This document shows, piece after piece, positions 40,101 through 54,060 of a DNA stretch of 64,000 bases. The notes under the pieces are model-generated. The model did not search any database, had not been told where the DNA came from, and was given only the letters and a program-made list of their open reading frames with translations. Location: positions 43,507,178-43,571,177 of the forward strand of contig OZ023206.1 of the NCBI GenBank assembly GCA_963995525.1, in the 5' to 3' direction. A program made the translations under genes and the position numbers. Position 1 is the first letter of the stretch; every line of letters starts with the position of its first letter. Source of the stretch: Escarpia spicata. Lineage: Eukaryota; Annelida; Polychaeta; Sabellida; Siboglinidae.

Positions 40101-43100
40101 GGACATGTTTGTCTCGTGAATACTGAATGTACTGCTGCTTTAGACAAGATAAAACATCAAATGGGGATGAGTTTTCACACCTATAACTTACGTAATATGT
40201 TCTTGTAACTTACGTGACGGAGATAAAACGGTAACATGCATTCCCATTTGTGGTTAATCTAGTTATGTGTGTAGCTTGATATCAGTCTAGCCTTCGTGAA
40301 GATTTGTAACATGCAAAACATATATTTGGGGTAAGACCACATTAAGGATCCGTCCGCCGAAAAAAGTCCACTTAAAATACCGTTATGCTGTGATATGCAT
40401 AAATTTTGTTCGAACACTTTGACATGCGACATGTTTGTCTCGTGAGTACTGAATGTACTGCTGCTTTAGACAAGATAAAACATCAAACGGGGATGAGTTT
40501 TCACACCTATAACTTACGTAATATGTTCTTGTAACTTACGTGACGGAGATAAAACGGTAACATGCATTCCCATTTGTGGTTAATCTAGTTATGTGTGTAG
40601 CTTGATATCAGTCTAGCCTTAGTGAAGATTTGTAACATGCAAAACATCTATTTGGGGTAAGACCACATTAAGGATCCCTCCGCCAAAAAAGTGCACTTAA
40701 AATACCGTTATGCTGTGATATGCATAAATTTTGTTAGAACACTTTGACATGGGACATGTTTGTCTCGTGAATACTGAATGTACTGCTGCTTTAGACAAGA
40801 TAAAACATCAAATGGGGATGAGTTTTCACACCTATAACTTACGTAATATGTTCTTGTAACTTACGTGACGGAGATAAAACGGTAACATGCATTCCCATTT
40901 GTGGTTAATCTAGTTATGTGTGTAGCTTGATATCAGTCTAGCCTTCGTGAAGATTTGTAACATGCAAAACATATATTTGGGGTAAGACCACATTAAGGAT
41001 CCGTCCGCCGAAAAAAGTCCACTTAAAATACCGTTATGCTGTGATATGCATAAATTTTGTTCGAACACTTTGACATGCGACATGTTTGTCTCGTGAGTAC
41101 TGAATGTACTGCTGCTTTAGACAAGATAAAACATCAAACGGGGATGAGTTTTCACACCTATAACTTACGTAATATGTTCTTGTAACTTACGTGACGGAGA
41201 TAAAACGGTAACATGCATTCCCATTTGTGGTTAATCTAGTTATGTGTGTAGCTTGATATCAGTCTAGCCTTAGTGAATATGTGTAACATGCAAAACATCT
41301 ATTTGGGGTAAGACCACATTAAGGATCCGTCCGCCAAAAAAGTGCACTTAAAATACCGTTATGCTGTGATATGCATAAATTTTGTTAGAACACTTTGACA
41401 TGGGACATGTTTGTCTCGTGAATACTGAATGTACTGCTGCTTTAGACAAGATAAAACATCAAATGGGGATGAGTTTTCACACCTATAACTTACGTAATAT
41501 GTTCTTGTAACTTACGTGACGGAGATAAAATGGTAACATGCATTCCCATTTGTGGTTAATCTAGTTATGTGTGTAGCTTGATATCAGTCTAGCCTTCGTG
41601 AAGATTTGTAACATGCAAAACATATATTTGGGGTAAGACCACATTAAGGATCCGTCCGCCAAAAAAAGTCCACTTAAAATACCGTTATGCTGTGATATGC
41701 ATACATTTTGTTCGAACACTTTGACATGGGACATGTTTGTTTCGTGAGTACTGAATGTACTGCTGCTTTAGACAAGATAAAACATCAAATGGGGATGAGT
41801 TTTCACACCTATAACTTACGTAATATGTTCTTTTAAATTACGTGACGGAGATAAAACGGTAACATGCATTCCCATTTGTGGTTAATCTAGTTATGTGTGT
41901 AGCTTGATATCAGTCTAGCCTTCGTGAAGATTTGTAACATGCAAAACATATATTTGGTGTAAGACCACATTAAGGATCCGTCCGCCGAAAAAAGTGCACT
42001 TAAAATACCGTTATGCTGTGATATGCATAAATTTTGTTCGAACACTTTGACATGGGACATGTTTGTCTCGTGAGTACTTAATGTACTGCTGCTTTAGACA
42101 AGATAAAACATCAAATGGGGATAAGTTTTCACACCTATAACTTACGTAATATGTTCTTGTAACTTACGTGACGGAGATAAAACGGTAACATGCATTCCCA
42201 TTTGTGGTTAATCTAGTTATGTGTGTAGTTTGATATCAGTCTAGCCTTCGTGAAGATTTGTAACATGCAAAACATATATTTGGGGTAAGACCACATTAAG
42301 GATCCGTCCGCCGAAAAAAGTCCACTTAAAATACCGTTATGCTGTGATATGCATAACTTTTTTTCGAACACTTTGACATGGGACATGTTTGTCTCGTGAG
42401 TACTGAATGTACTGCTGCTTTAGACAAGATAAAACATCAAACGGGGATGAGTTTTCACACCTATAACTTACGTAATATGTTCTTGTAACTTACGTGACGG
42501 AGATAAAACGGTAACATGCATTCCCATTTGTGGTTAATCTAGTTATGTGTGTAGCTTGATATCAGTCTAGCCTTCGTGAAGATTTGTAACATGCAAAACA
42601 TCTATTTGGGGTAAGACCACATTAAGGATCCGTCCGCCAAAAAAGTGCACTTAAAAAACCGTTATGCTGTGATATGCATAAATTTTGTTAGAACACTTTG
42701 ACATGGGACATGTTTGTCTCGTGAATACTGAATGTACTGCTGCTTTAGACAAGATAAAACATCAAATGGGGATGAGTTTTCACACCTATAACTTACGTAA
42801 TATGTTCTTGTAACTTACGTGACGGAGATAAAACGGTAACATGCATTCCCATTTGTGGTTAATCTAGTTATGTGTGTAGCTTGATATCAGTCTAGCCTTC
42901 GTGAAGATTTGTAACATGCAAAACATATATTTGGGGTAAGACCACATTAAGGATCCGTCCGCCGAAAAAAGTCCACTTAAAATACCGTTATGCTGTGATA
43001 TGCATAAATTTTGTTCGAACACTTTGACATGCGACATGTTTGTCTCGTGAGTACTGAATGTACTGCTGCTTTAGACAAGATAAAACATCAAACGGGGATG

Positions 43101-44940
43101 AGTTTTCACACCTATAACTTACGTAATATGTTCTTGTAACTTACGTGACGGAGATAAAACGGTAACATGCATTCCCATTTGTGGTTAATCTAGTTATGTG
43201 TGTAGCTTGATATCAGTCTAGCCTTAGTGAATATGTGTAACATGCAAAACATCTATTTGGGGTAAGACCACATTAAGGATCCGTCCGCCAAAAAAGTGCA
43301 CTTAAAATACCGTTATGCTGTGATATGCATAAATTTTGTTAGAACACTTTGACATGGGACATGTTTGTCTCGTGAATACTGAATGTACTGCTGCTTTAGA
43401 CAAGATAAAACATCAAATGGGGATGAGTTTTCACACCTATAACTTACGTAATATGTTCTTGTAACTTACGTGACGGAGATAAAACGGTAACATGCATTCC
43501 CATTTGTGGTTAATCTAGTTATGTGTGTAGCTTGATATCAGTCTAGCCTTCGTGAAGATTTGTAACATGCAAAACATATATTTGGGGTAAGACCACATTA
43601 AGGATCCGTCCGCCGAAAAAAGTCCACTTAAAATACCGTTATGCTGTGATATGCATAAATTTTGTTCGAACACTTTGACATGCGACATGTTTGTCTCGTG
43701 AGTACTGAATGTACTGCTGCTTTAGACAAGATAAAACATCAAACGGGGATGAGTTTTCACACCTATAACTTACGTAATATGTTCTTGTAACTTACGTGAC
43801 GGAGATAAAACGGTAACATGCATTCCCATTTGTGGTTAATCTAGTTATGTGTGTAGCTTGATATCAGTCTAGCCTTAGTGAATATTTGTAACATGCAAAA
43901 CATCTATTTGGGGTAAGACCACATTAAGGATCCGTCCGCCAAAAAAGTGCACTTAAAATACCGTTATGCTGTGATATGCATAAATTTTGTTAGAACACTT
44001 TGACATGGGACATGTTTGTCTCGTGAGTACTGAATGTACTGCTGCTTTAGACAAGATAAAACATCAAATGGGGATGAGTTTTCACACCTATAACTTACGT
44101 AATATGTTCTTGTAACTTACGTGACGGAGATAAAACGGTAACATGCATTCCCATTTGTGGTTAATCTAGTTATGTGTGTAGCTTGATATCAGTCTAGCCT
44201 TAGTGAATATGTGTAACATGCAAAACATCTATTTGGGGTAAGACCACATTAAGGATCCGTCCGCCAAAAAAGTGCACTTAAAATACCGTTATGCTGTGAT
44301 ATGCATAAATTTTGTTAGAACACTTTGACATGGGACATGTTTGTCTCGTGAATACTGAATGTACTGCTGCTTTAGACAAGATAAAACATCAAATGGGGAT
44401 GAGTTTTCACACCTATAACTTACGTAATATGTTCTTGTAACTTACGTGACGGAGATAAAACGGTAACATGCATTCCCATTTGTGGTTAATCTAGTTATGT
44501 GTGTAGCTTGATATCAGTCTAGCCTTCGTGAAGATTTGTAACATGCAAAACATATATTTGGGGTAAGACCACATTAAGGATCCGTCCGCCGAAAAAAGTC
44601 CACTTAAAATACCGTTATGCTGTGATATGCATAAATTTTGTTCGAACACTTTGACATGCGACATGTTTGTCTCGTGAGTACTGAATGTACTGCTGCTTTA
44701 GACAAGATAAAACATCAAACGGGGATGAGTTTTCACACCTATAACTTACGTAATATGTTCTTGTAACTTACGTGACGGAGATAAAACGGTAACATGCATT
44801 CCCATTTGTGGTTAATCTAGTTATGTGTGTAGCTTGATATCAGTCTAGCCTTAGTGAATATTTGTAACATGCAAAACATCTATTTGGGGTAAGACCACAT
44901 TAAGGATCCGTCCGCCAAAAAAGTGCACTTAAAATACCGT
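37126..44940 (+). repeat. Interleaved l-o dimers (651 bp) and n-b-q trimers (978 bp)
   Basis: Starts in order: 37126 l, 37452 o, 37777 l, 38103 n, 38429 b, 38755 q, 39081 n, 39407 b, 39733 q, 40058 l, 40384 o, 40709 l, 41035 o, 41360 l, 41686 n, 42012 b, 42338 q, 42663 l, 42989 o, 43314 l, 43640 o, 43965 l/o, 44290 l, 44616 o. Most l copies carry GTGAATAC. The o monomers are 325 bp with CATGCGAC and CTTAGTGAA. The 6-mer l-o-l-n-b-q occurs twice (37126-39080 and 40709-42662), and n-b-q is duplicated in tandem (38103-40057). Confidence 0.87.
43965..44289 (+). repeat. Recombinant monomer, l on the left and o on the right
   Basis: The left part is l (GTTAGAAC with intact GTGAGTAC and AAATGGGG). 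The right part has the o marks CTTAGTGAATATGTG, CTATTTGGGG and the short GCCAAAAAAGTGC end. It replaces an l-o dimer by one monomer, so the local order reads l-o, l/o, l-o. A one-monomer-shift crossover within an l-o dimer explains it. Confidence 0.78.
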
Positions 44941-47871
44941 TATGCTGTGATATGCATAAATTTTGTTAGAACACTTTGACATGGGACATGTTTGTCTCGT
45001 GAGTACTGAATGTACTGCTGCTTTAGACAAGATAAAACATCAAATGGGGATGAGTTTTCACACCTATAACTTACGTAATATGTTCTTGTAACTTACGTGA
45101 CGGAGATAAAACGGTAACATGCATTCCCATTTGTGGTTAATCTAGTTATGTGTGTAGCTTGATATCAGTCTAGCCTTCGTGAAGATTTGTAACATGCAAA
45201 ACATATATTTGGGGTAAGACCACATTAAGGATCCGTCCGCCGAAAAAAGTGCACTTAAAATACCGTTATGCTGTGATATGCATATATTTTGTTCGAACAC
45301 TTTGACATGGGACATGTTTGTCTCGTGAGTACTGAATGTACTGCTGCTTTAGGCAAGATAAAACATCAAATGGGGATGAGTTTTAACAACTATAACTTAC
45401 GTAATACGTTCTTGTAACTTACGTGACGGAGATAAAACGGTAACATGCATTCCCATTTGTGGTTAATCTAGTTATGTGTGTAGCTTGATATCAGTCTATC
45501 CTTCGTGAAGATTTGTAACATGCAAAACATCTATTTGGGGTAAGACCACATTAAGGATCCGTCCGCCGAAAAAAGTCCACTTAAAATACCGTTATGCTGT
45601 GATATGCATACATTTTGTTCGAACACTTTGACATGGGACATGTTTGTCTCGTGAGTACTTAATGTACTGCTGCTTTAGACAAGATAAAACATCAAATGGG
45701 GATAAGTTTTCACACCTATAACTTACGTAATATGTTCTTGTAACTTACGTGACGGAGATAAAACGGTAACATGCATTCCCATTTGTGGTTAATCTAGTTA
45801 TGTGTGTAGCTTGATATCAGTCTAGCCTTCGTGAATATTTGTAACATGCAAAACATCTATTTGGGGTAAGACCACATTAAGGATCCGTCCGCCAAAAAAG
45901 TGCACTTAAAATACCGTTATGCTGTGATATGCATAAATTTTGTTAGAACACTTTGACATGGGACATGTTTGTCTCGTGAGTACTGAATGTACTGCTGCTT
46001 TAGACAAGATAAAACATCAAGTGGGGATGAGTTTTCACACCTATAACTTACGTAATATGTTCTTGTAACTTACGTGACGGAGATAAAACGGTAACATGCA
46101 TTCCCATTTGTGGTTAATCTAGTTATGTGTGTAGCTTGATATCAGTCTAGCCTTCGTGAAGATTTGTAACATGCAAAACATATATTTGGGGTAAGACCAC
46201 ATTAAGTATCCGTCCGCCGAAAAAAGTGCACTTAAAATACCGTTATGCTGTGATATGCATATATTTTGTTCGAACACTTTGACATGGGACATGTTTGTCT
46301 CGTGAGTACTGAATGTACTGCTGATTTAGGCAAGATAAAACATCAAATGGGGATGAGTTTTCACACCTATAACTTACGTAATATGTTCTTGTAACTTACG
46401 TGACGGAGATAAAACGGTAACATGCATTCCCATTTGTGGTTAATCTAGTTATGTGTGTAGCTTGATATCAGTCTAGCCTTCGTGAAGATTTGTAACATGC
46501 AAAACATATATTTGGGGTAAGACCACATTAAGGATCCGTCCGCCGAAAAAAGTCCACTTAAAATACCGTTATGCTGTGATATGCATACATTTTGTTCGAA
46601 CACTTTGACATGCGACATGTTTGTCTCGTGAGTACTGAATGTACTGCTGCTTTAGACAAGATAAAACATCAAACGGGGATGAGTTTTCACACCTATAACT
46701 TACGTAATATGTTCTTGTAACTTACGTGACGGAGATAAAACGGTAACATGCATTCCCATTTGTGGTTAATCTAGTTATGTGTGTAGCTTGATATCAGTCT
46801 AGCCTTAGTGAATATTTGTAACATGCAAAACATCTATTTGGGGTAAGACCACATTAAGGATCCGTCCGCCAAAAAAGTGCACTTAAAATACCGTTATGCT
46901 GTGATATGCATAAATTTTGTTAGAACACTTTGACATGGGACATGTTTGTCTCGTGAGTACTGAATGTACTGCTGCTTTAGACAAGATAAAACATCAAATG
47001 GGGATGAGTTTTCACACCTATAACTTACGTAATATGTTCTTGTAACTTAAGTGACGGAGATAAAACGGTAACATGCATTCCCATTTGTGGTTAATCTAGT
47101 TATGTGTGTAGCTTGATATCAGTCTAGCCTTCGTGAAGATTTGTAACATGCAAAACATATATTTGGGGTAAGACCACATTAAGGATCCGTCCGCCGAAAA
47201 AAGTGCACTTAAAATACCGTTATGCTGTGATATGCATATATTTTGTTCGAACACTTTGACATGGGACATGTTTGTCTCGTGAGTACTGAATGTACTGCTG
47301 CTTTAGGCAAGATAAAACATCAAATGGGGATGAGTTTTAACACCTATAACTTACGTAATACGTTCTTGTAACTTACGTGACGGAGATAAAACGGTAACAT
47401 GCATTCCCATTTGTGGTTAATCTAGTTATGTGTGTAGCTTGATATCAGTCTATCCTTCGTGAAGATTTGTAACATGCAAAACATCTATTTGGGGTAAGAC
47501 CACATTAAGGATCCGTCCGCCGAAAAAAGTCCACTTAAAATACCGTTATACTGTGATATGCATACATTTTGTTCGAACACTTTGACATGGGACATGTTTG
47601 TCTCGTGAGTACTTAATGTACTGCTGCTTTAGACAAGATAAAACATCAAATGGGGATAAGTTTTCACACCTATAACTTACGTAATATGTTCTTGTAACTT
47701 ACGTGACGGAGATAAAACGGTAACATGCATTCCCATTTGTGGTTAATCTAGTTATGTGTGTAGCTTGATATCAGTCTAGCCTTCGTGAATATTTGTAACA
47801 TGCAAAACATCTATTTGGGGTAAGACCACATTAAGGATCCGTCCGCCAAAAAAGTGCACTTAAAATACCGT
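44941..47871 (+). repeat. Three 977-bp trimers, l-m-b', l-m-o, l-m-b'
   Basis: Trimers start at 44941, 45918 and 46895, with a fourth l-m at 47872. Inner starts are 45267 and 45593, 46244 and 46570, 47221 and 47547. The third monomer alternates between b' (ACTTAATG, GTAGCTT, GTGAATATT, 325 bp) and o (CATGCGAC). The private ATCAAGTGGG in the l monomers at 45918 and 47872 shows a 1954-bp duplication on top of the trimer period. The BamHI site is lost at 46206-46211 (GTATCC). The m at 46244 lacks the usual TTTTAACA mark. Confidence 0.85.
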
Positions 47872-50800
47872 TATGCTGTGATATGCATAAATTTTGTTAG
47901 AACACTTTGACATGGGACATGTTTGTCTCGTGAGTACTGAATGTACTGCTGCTTTAGACAAGATAAAACATCAAGTGGGGATGAGTTTTCACACCTATAA
48001 CTTACGTAATATGTTCTTGTAACTTACGTGACGGAGATAAAACGGTAACATGCATTCCCATTTGTGGTTAATCTAGTTATGTGTGTAGCTTGATATCAGT
48101 CTAGCCTTCGTGAAGATTTGTAACATGCAAAACATATATTTGGGGTAAGACCACATTAAGGATCCGTCCGCCGAAAAAAGTGCACTTAAAATACCGTTAT
48201 GCTGTGATATGCATATATTTTGTTCGAACACTTTGACATGGGACATGTTTGTCTCGTGAGTACTGAATGTACTGCTGCTTTAGGCAAGATAAAACATCAA
48301 ATGGGGATGAGTTTTAACACCTATAACTTACGTAATACGTTCTTGTAACTTACGTGACGGAGATAAAACGGTAACATGCATTCCCATTTGTGGTTAATCT
48401 AGTTATGTGTGTAGCTTGATATCAGTCTATCCTTCGTGAAGATTTGTAACATGCAAAACATCTATTTGGGGTAAGACCACATTAAGGATCCGTCCGCCGA
48501 AAAAAGTCCACTTAAAATACCGTTATGCTGTGATATGCATAAATTTTTTTAGAACACTTTGACATGGGACATGTTTGTCTCGTGAGTACTGAATGTACTG
48601 CTGCTTTAGACAAGATAAAACATCAAATGGGGATGAGTTTTCACACCTATAACTTACGTAATATGTTCTTGTAACTTACGTGACGGAGATAAAACGGTAA
48701 CATGCATTCCCATTTGTGGTTAATCTAGTTATGTGTGTAGCTTGATATCAGTCTATCCATCGTGAAGATTTGTAACATGCAAAACATCTATTTGGGGTAA
48801 GACCACATTAAGGATCCGTCCGCCGAAAAAAGTCCACTTAAAATACCGTTATGCTGTGATATGCATACATTTTGTTCGAACACTTTGACATGGGACATGT
48901 TTGTTTCGTGAGTACTGAATGTACTGCTGCTTTAGACAAGATAAAACATCAAATGGGGATGAGTTTTCACACCTATAACTTACGTAAAATGTTCTTTTAA
49001 ATTACGTGACGGAGATAAAACGGTAACATGCATTCCCATTTGTGGTTAATCTAGTTATGTGTGTAGCTTGATATCAGTCTAGCCTTCGTGAAGATTTGTA
49101 ACATGCAAAACATATATTTGGGGTAAGACCACATTAAGGATCCGTCCGCCAAAAAAAGTGCACTTAAAATACCGTTATGCTGTGATATGCATAAATTTTG
49201 TTCGAACACTTTGATATGGGACATGTTTGTCTCGTGAGTACTGAATGTACTGCTGCTTTAGACAAGATAAAACATCAAATGGGGATGAGTTTTCACACCT
49301 ATAACTTACGTAATATGTTCTTGTAACTTACGTGACGGAGATAAAACGGTAACATGCATTCCCATTTGTGGTTAATCTAGTTATGTGTGTAGCTTGATAT
49401 CAGTCTAGCCTTCGTGAAGATTTGTAACATGCAAAACATATATTTGGGGTAAGACCACATTAAGGATCCGTCCGCCGAAAAAAGTCCACTTAAAATACCG
49501 TTATGCTGTGATATGCATAAATTTTGTTCGAACACTTTGACATGGGACATGTTTGTTTCGTGAGTACTGAATGTACTGCTGCTTTAGACAAGATAAAACA
49601 TCAAATGGGGATGAGTTTTCACACCTATAACTTACGTAATATGTTCTTTTAAATTACGTGACGGAGATAAAACGGTAACATGCATTCCCATTTGTGGTTA
49701 ATCTAGTTACGTGTGTAGCTTGATATCAGTCTAGCCTTCGTGAAGATTTGTAACATGCAAAACATATATTTGGGGTAAGACCACATTAAGGATCCGTCCG
49801 CCAAAAAAAGTGCACTTAAAATACCGTTATGCTGTGATATGCATAAATTTTGTTCGAACACTTTGATATGGGACATGTTTGTCTCGTGAGTACTGAATGT
49901 ACTGCTGCTTTAGACAAGATAAAACATCAAATGGGGATGAGTTTTCACACCTATAACTTACGTAATATGTTCTTGTAACTTACGTGACGGAGATAAAACG
50001 GTAACATGCATTCCCATTTGTGGTTAATCTAGTTATGTGTGTAGCTTGATATCAGTCTAGCCTTCGTGAAGATTTGTAACATGCAAAACATATATTTGGG
50101 GTAAGACCACATTAAGGATCCGTCCGCCGAAAAAAGTCCACTTAAAATACCGTTATGCTGTGATATGCATAAATTTTGTTCGAACACTTTGACATGGGAC
50201 ATGTTTGTCTCGTGAGTACTTAATGTACTGCTGCTTTAGACAAGATAAAACATCAAATGGGGATAAGTTTTCACACCTATAACTTACGTAATATGTTCTT
50301 GTAACTTACGTGACGGAGATAAAACGGTAACATGCATTCCCATTTGTGGTTAATCTAGTTATGTGTGTAGTTTGATATCAGTCTAGCCTTCGTGAAGATT
50401 TGTAACATGCAAAACATATATTTGGGGTAAGACCACATTAAGGATCCGTCCGCCGAAAAAAGTCCACTTAAAATACCGTTATGCTGTGATATGCATACAT
50501 TTTTTTCGAACACTTTGACATGGGACATGTTTGTCTCGTGAGTACTGAATGTACTGCTGCTTTAGCAAGATAAAACATCAAATGTTGATGAGTTTTCACA
50601 CCTATAACTTACGTAATATGTTCTTGTAACTTACGTGACGGAGATAAAACGGTAACATGCATTCCCATTTGTGGTTAATCTAGTTATGTGTGTAGCTTGA
50701 TATCAGTCTAGCCTTCGTGAAGATTTGTAACATGCAAAACATCTATTTGGGGTAAGACCACATTAAGGATCCGTCCGCCAAAAAAGTGCACTTAAAATAC

Positions 50801-53800
50801 CGTTATGCTGTGATATGCATAAATTTTGTTAGAACACTTTGACATGGGACATGTTTGTCTCGTGAGTACTGAATGTACTGCTGCTTTAGACAAGATAAAA
50901 CATCAAATGGGGATGAGTTTTCACACCTATAACTTACGTAATATGTTCTTTTAAATTACGTGACGGAGATAAAACGGTAACATGCACTCCCATTTGTGGT
51001 TAATCTAGTTACGTGTGTAGCTTGATATCAGTCTAGCCTTCGTGAAGATTTGTAACATGCAAAACATATATTTGGGGTAAGACCACATTAAGGATCCGTC
51101 CGCCAAAAAAAGTGCACTTAAAATACCGTTATGCTGTGATATGCATAAATTTTGTTCGAACACTTTGATATGGGACATGTTTGTCTCGTGAGTACTGAAT
51201 GTACTGCTGCTTTAGACAAGATAAAACATCAAATGGGGATGAGTTTTCACACCTATAACTTACGTAATATGTTCTTGTAACTTACGTGACGGAGATAAAA
51301 CGGTAACATGCATTCCCATTTGTGGTTAATCTAGTTATGTGTGTAGCTTGATATCAGTCTAGCCTTCGTGAAGATTTGTAACATGCAAAACATATATTTG
51401 GGGTAAGACCACATTAAGGATCCGTCCGCCGAAAAAAGTCCACTTAAAATACCGTTATGCTGTGATATGCATACATTTTGTTCGAACACTTTGACATGGG
51501 ACATGTTTGTCTCGTGAGTACTTAATGTACTGCTGCTTTAGACAAGATAAAACATCAAATGGGGATAAGTTTTCACACCTATAACTTACGTAATATGTTC
51601 TTGTAACTTACGTGACGGAGATAAAACGGTAACATGCATTCCCATTTGTGGTTAATCTAGTTATGTGTGTAGCTTGATATCAGTCTAGCCTTCGTGAAGA
51701 TTTGTAACATGCAAAACATATATTTGGGGTAAGACCACATTAAGGATCCGTCCGCCAAAAAAGTGCACTTAAAATACCGTTATGCTGTGATATGCATAAA
51801 TTTTTTTAGAACACTTTGACATGGGACATGTTTGTCTCGTGAGTACTGAATGTACTGCTGCTTTAGACAAGATAAAACATCAAATGGGGATGAGTTTTCA
51901 CACCTATAACTTACGTAATATGTTCTTGTAACTTACGTGACGGAGATAAAACGGTAACATGCATTCCCATTTGTGGTTAATCTAGTTATGTGTGTAGCTT
52001 GATATCAGTCTATCCATCGTGAAGATTTGTAACATGCAAAACATCTATTTGGGGTAAGACCACATTAAGGATCCGTCCGCCGAAAAAAGTCCACTTAAAA
52101 TACCGTTATGCTGTGATATGCATACATTTTGTTCGAACACTTTGACATGGGACATGTTTGTTTCGTGAGTACTGAATGTACTGCTGCTTTAGACAAGATA
52201 AAACATCAAATGGGGATGAGTTTTCACACCTATAACTTACGTAAAATGTTCTTTTAAATTACGTGACGGAGATAAAACGGTAACATGCATTCCCATTTGT
52301 GGTTAATCTAGTTATGTGTGTAGCTTGATATCAGTCTAGCCTTCGTGAAGATTTGTAACATGCAAAACATATATTTGGGGTAAGACCACATTAAGGATCC
52401 GTCCGCCAAAAAAAGTGCACTTAAAATACCGTTATGCTGTGATATGCATAAATTTTGTTCGAACACTTTGATATGGGACATGTTTGTCTCGTGAGTACTG
52501 AATGTACTGCTGCTTTAGACAAGATAAAACATCAAATGGGGATGAGTTTTCACACCTATAACTTACGTAATATGTTCTTGTAACTTACGTGACGGAGATA
52601 AAACGGTAACATGCATTCCCATTTGTGGTTAATCTAGTTATGTGTGTAGCTTGATATCAGTCTAGCCTTCGTGAAGATTTGTAACATGCAAAACATATAT
52701 TTGGGGTAAGACCACATTAAGGATCCGTCCGCCGAAAAAAGTCCACTTAAAATACCGTTATGCTGTGATATGCATAAATTTTGTTCGAACACTTTGACAT
52801 GGGACATGTTTGTTTCGTGAGTACTGAATGTACTGCTGCTTTAGACAAGATAAAACATCAAATGGGGATGAGTTTTCACACCTATAACTTACGTAATATG
52901 TTCTTTTAAATTACGTGACGGAGATAAAACGGTAACATGCATTCCCATTTGTGGTTAATCTAGTTACGTGTGTAGCTTGATATCAGTCTAGCCTTCGTGA
53001 AGATTTGTAACATGCAAAACATATATTTGGGGTAAGACCACATTAAGGATCCGTCCGCCAAAAAAAGTGCACTTAAAATACCGTTATGCTGTGATATGCA
53101 TAAATTTTGTTCGAACACTTTGATATGGGACATGTTTGTCTCGTGAGTACTGAATGTACTGCTGCTTTAGACAAGATAAAACATCAAATGGGGATGAGTT
53201 TTCACACCTATAACTTACGTAATATGTTCTTGTAACTTACGTGACGGAGATAAAACGGTAACATGCATTCCCATTTGTGGTTAATCTAGTTATGTGTGTA
53301 GCTTGATATCAGTCTAGCCTTCGTGAAGATTTGTAACATGCAAAACATATATTTGGGGTAAGACCACATTAAGGATCCGTCCGCCGAAAAAAGTCCACTT
53401 AAAATACCGTTATGCTGTGATATGCATAAATTTTGTTCGAACACTTTGACATGGGACATGTTTGTCTCGTGAGTACTTAATGTACTGCTGCTTTAGACAA
53501 GATAAAACATCAAATGGGGATAAGTTTTCACACCTATAACTTACGTAATATGTTCTTGTAACTTACGTGACGGAGATAAAACGGTAACATGCATTCCCAT
53601 TTGTGGTTAATCTAGTTATGTGTGTAGTTTGATATCAGTCTAGCCTTCGTGAAGATTTGTAACATGCAAAACATATATTTGGGGTAAGACCACATTAAGG
53701 ATCCGTCCGCCGAAAAAAGTCCACTTAAAATACCGTTATGCTGTGATATGCATACATTTTTTTCGAACACTTTGACATGGGACATGTTTGTCTCGTGAGT

Positions 53801-54060
53801 ACTGAATGTACTGCTGCTTTAGCAAGATAAAACATCAAATGTTGATGAGTTTTCACACCTATAACTTACGTAATATGTTCTTGTAACTTACGTGACGGAG
53901 ATAAAACGGTAACATGCATTCCCATTTGTGGTTAATCTAGTTATGTGTGTAGCTTGATATCAGTCTAGCCTTCGTGAAGATTTGTAACATGCAAAACATC
54001 TATTTGGGGTAAGACCACATTAAGGATCCGTCCGCCAAAAAAGTGCACTTAAAATACCGT
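47872..54060 (+). repeat. Seven-monomer block s-n-p-n-p-b-r (2280 bp) present twice, 3257 bp apart
   Basis: After l (47872) and m (48198) come s 48524, n 48850, p 49176, n 49502, p 49828, b 50154 and r 50480. Then l/n 50804, p 51130 and b' 51456. Then s 51781, n 52107, p 52433, n 52759, p 53085, b 53411 and r 53737. The two seven-monomer blocks are 48524-50803 and 51781-54060, both 2280 bp. They share private marks CTATCCATC, CGTAAAATG, GTTACGTGT and TTTAGCAAG at equal offsets. I compared the s monomers base by base and saw no difference. Confidence 0.88.
50804..51129 (+). repeat. Recombinant monomer, l on the left and n on the right
   Basis: The left part has GTTAGAAC and TCTCGTGAG (l). The right part has CTTTTAAATTA and GTTACGTGT, as in the n monomers at 49502 and 52759. 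Elsewhere CTTTTAAATTA almost always accompanies TTTCGTGAG, so this copy breaks that linkage and places the exchange between monomer positions 57 and about 148. It also carries a private CATGCACTC. Confidence 0.8.
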
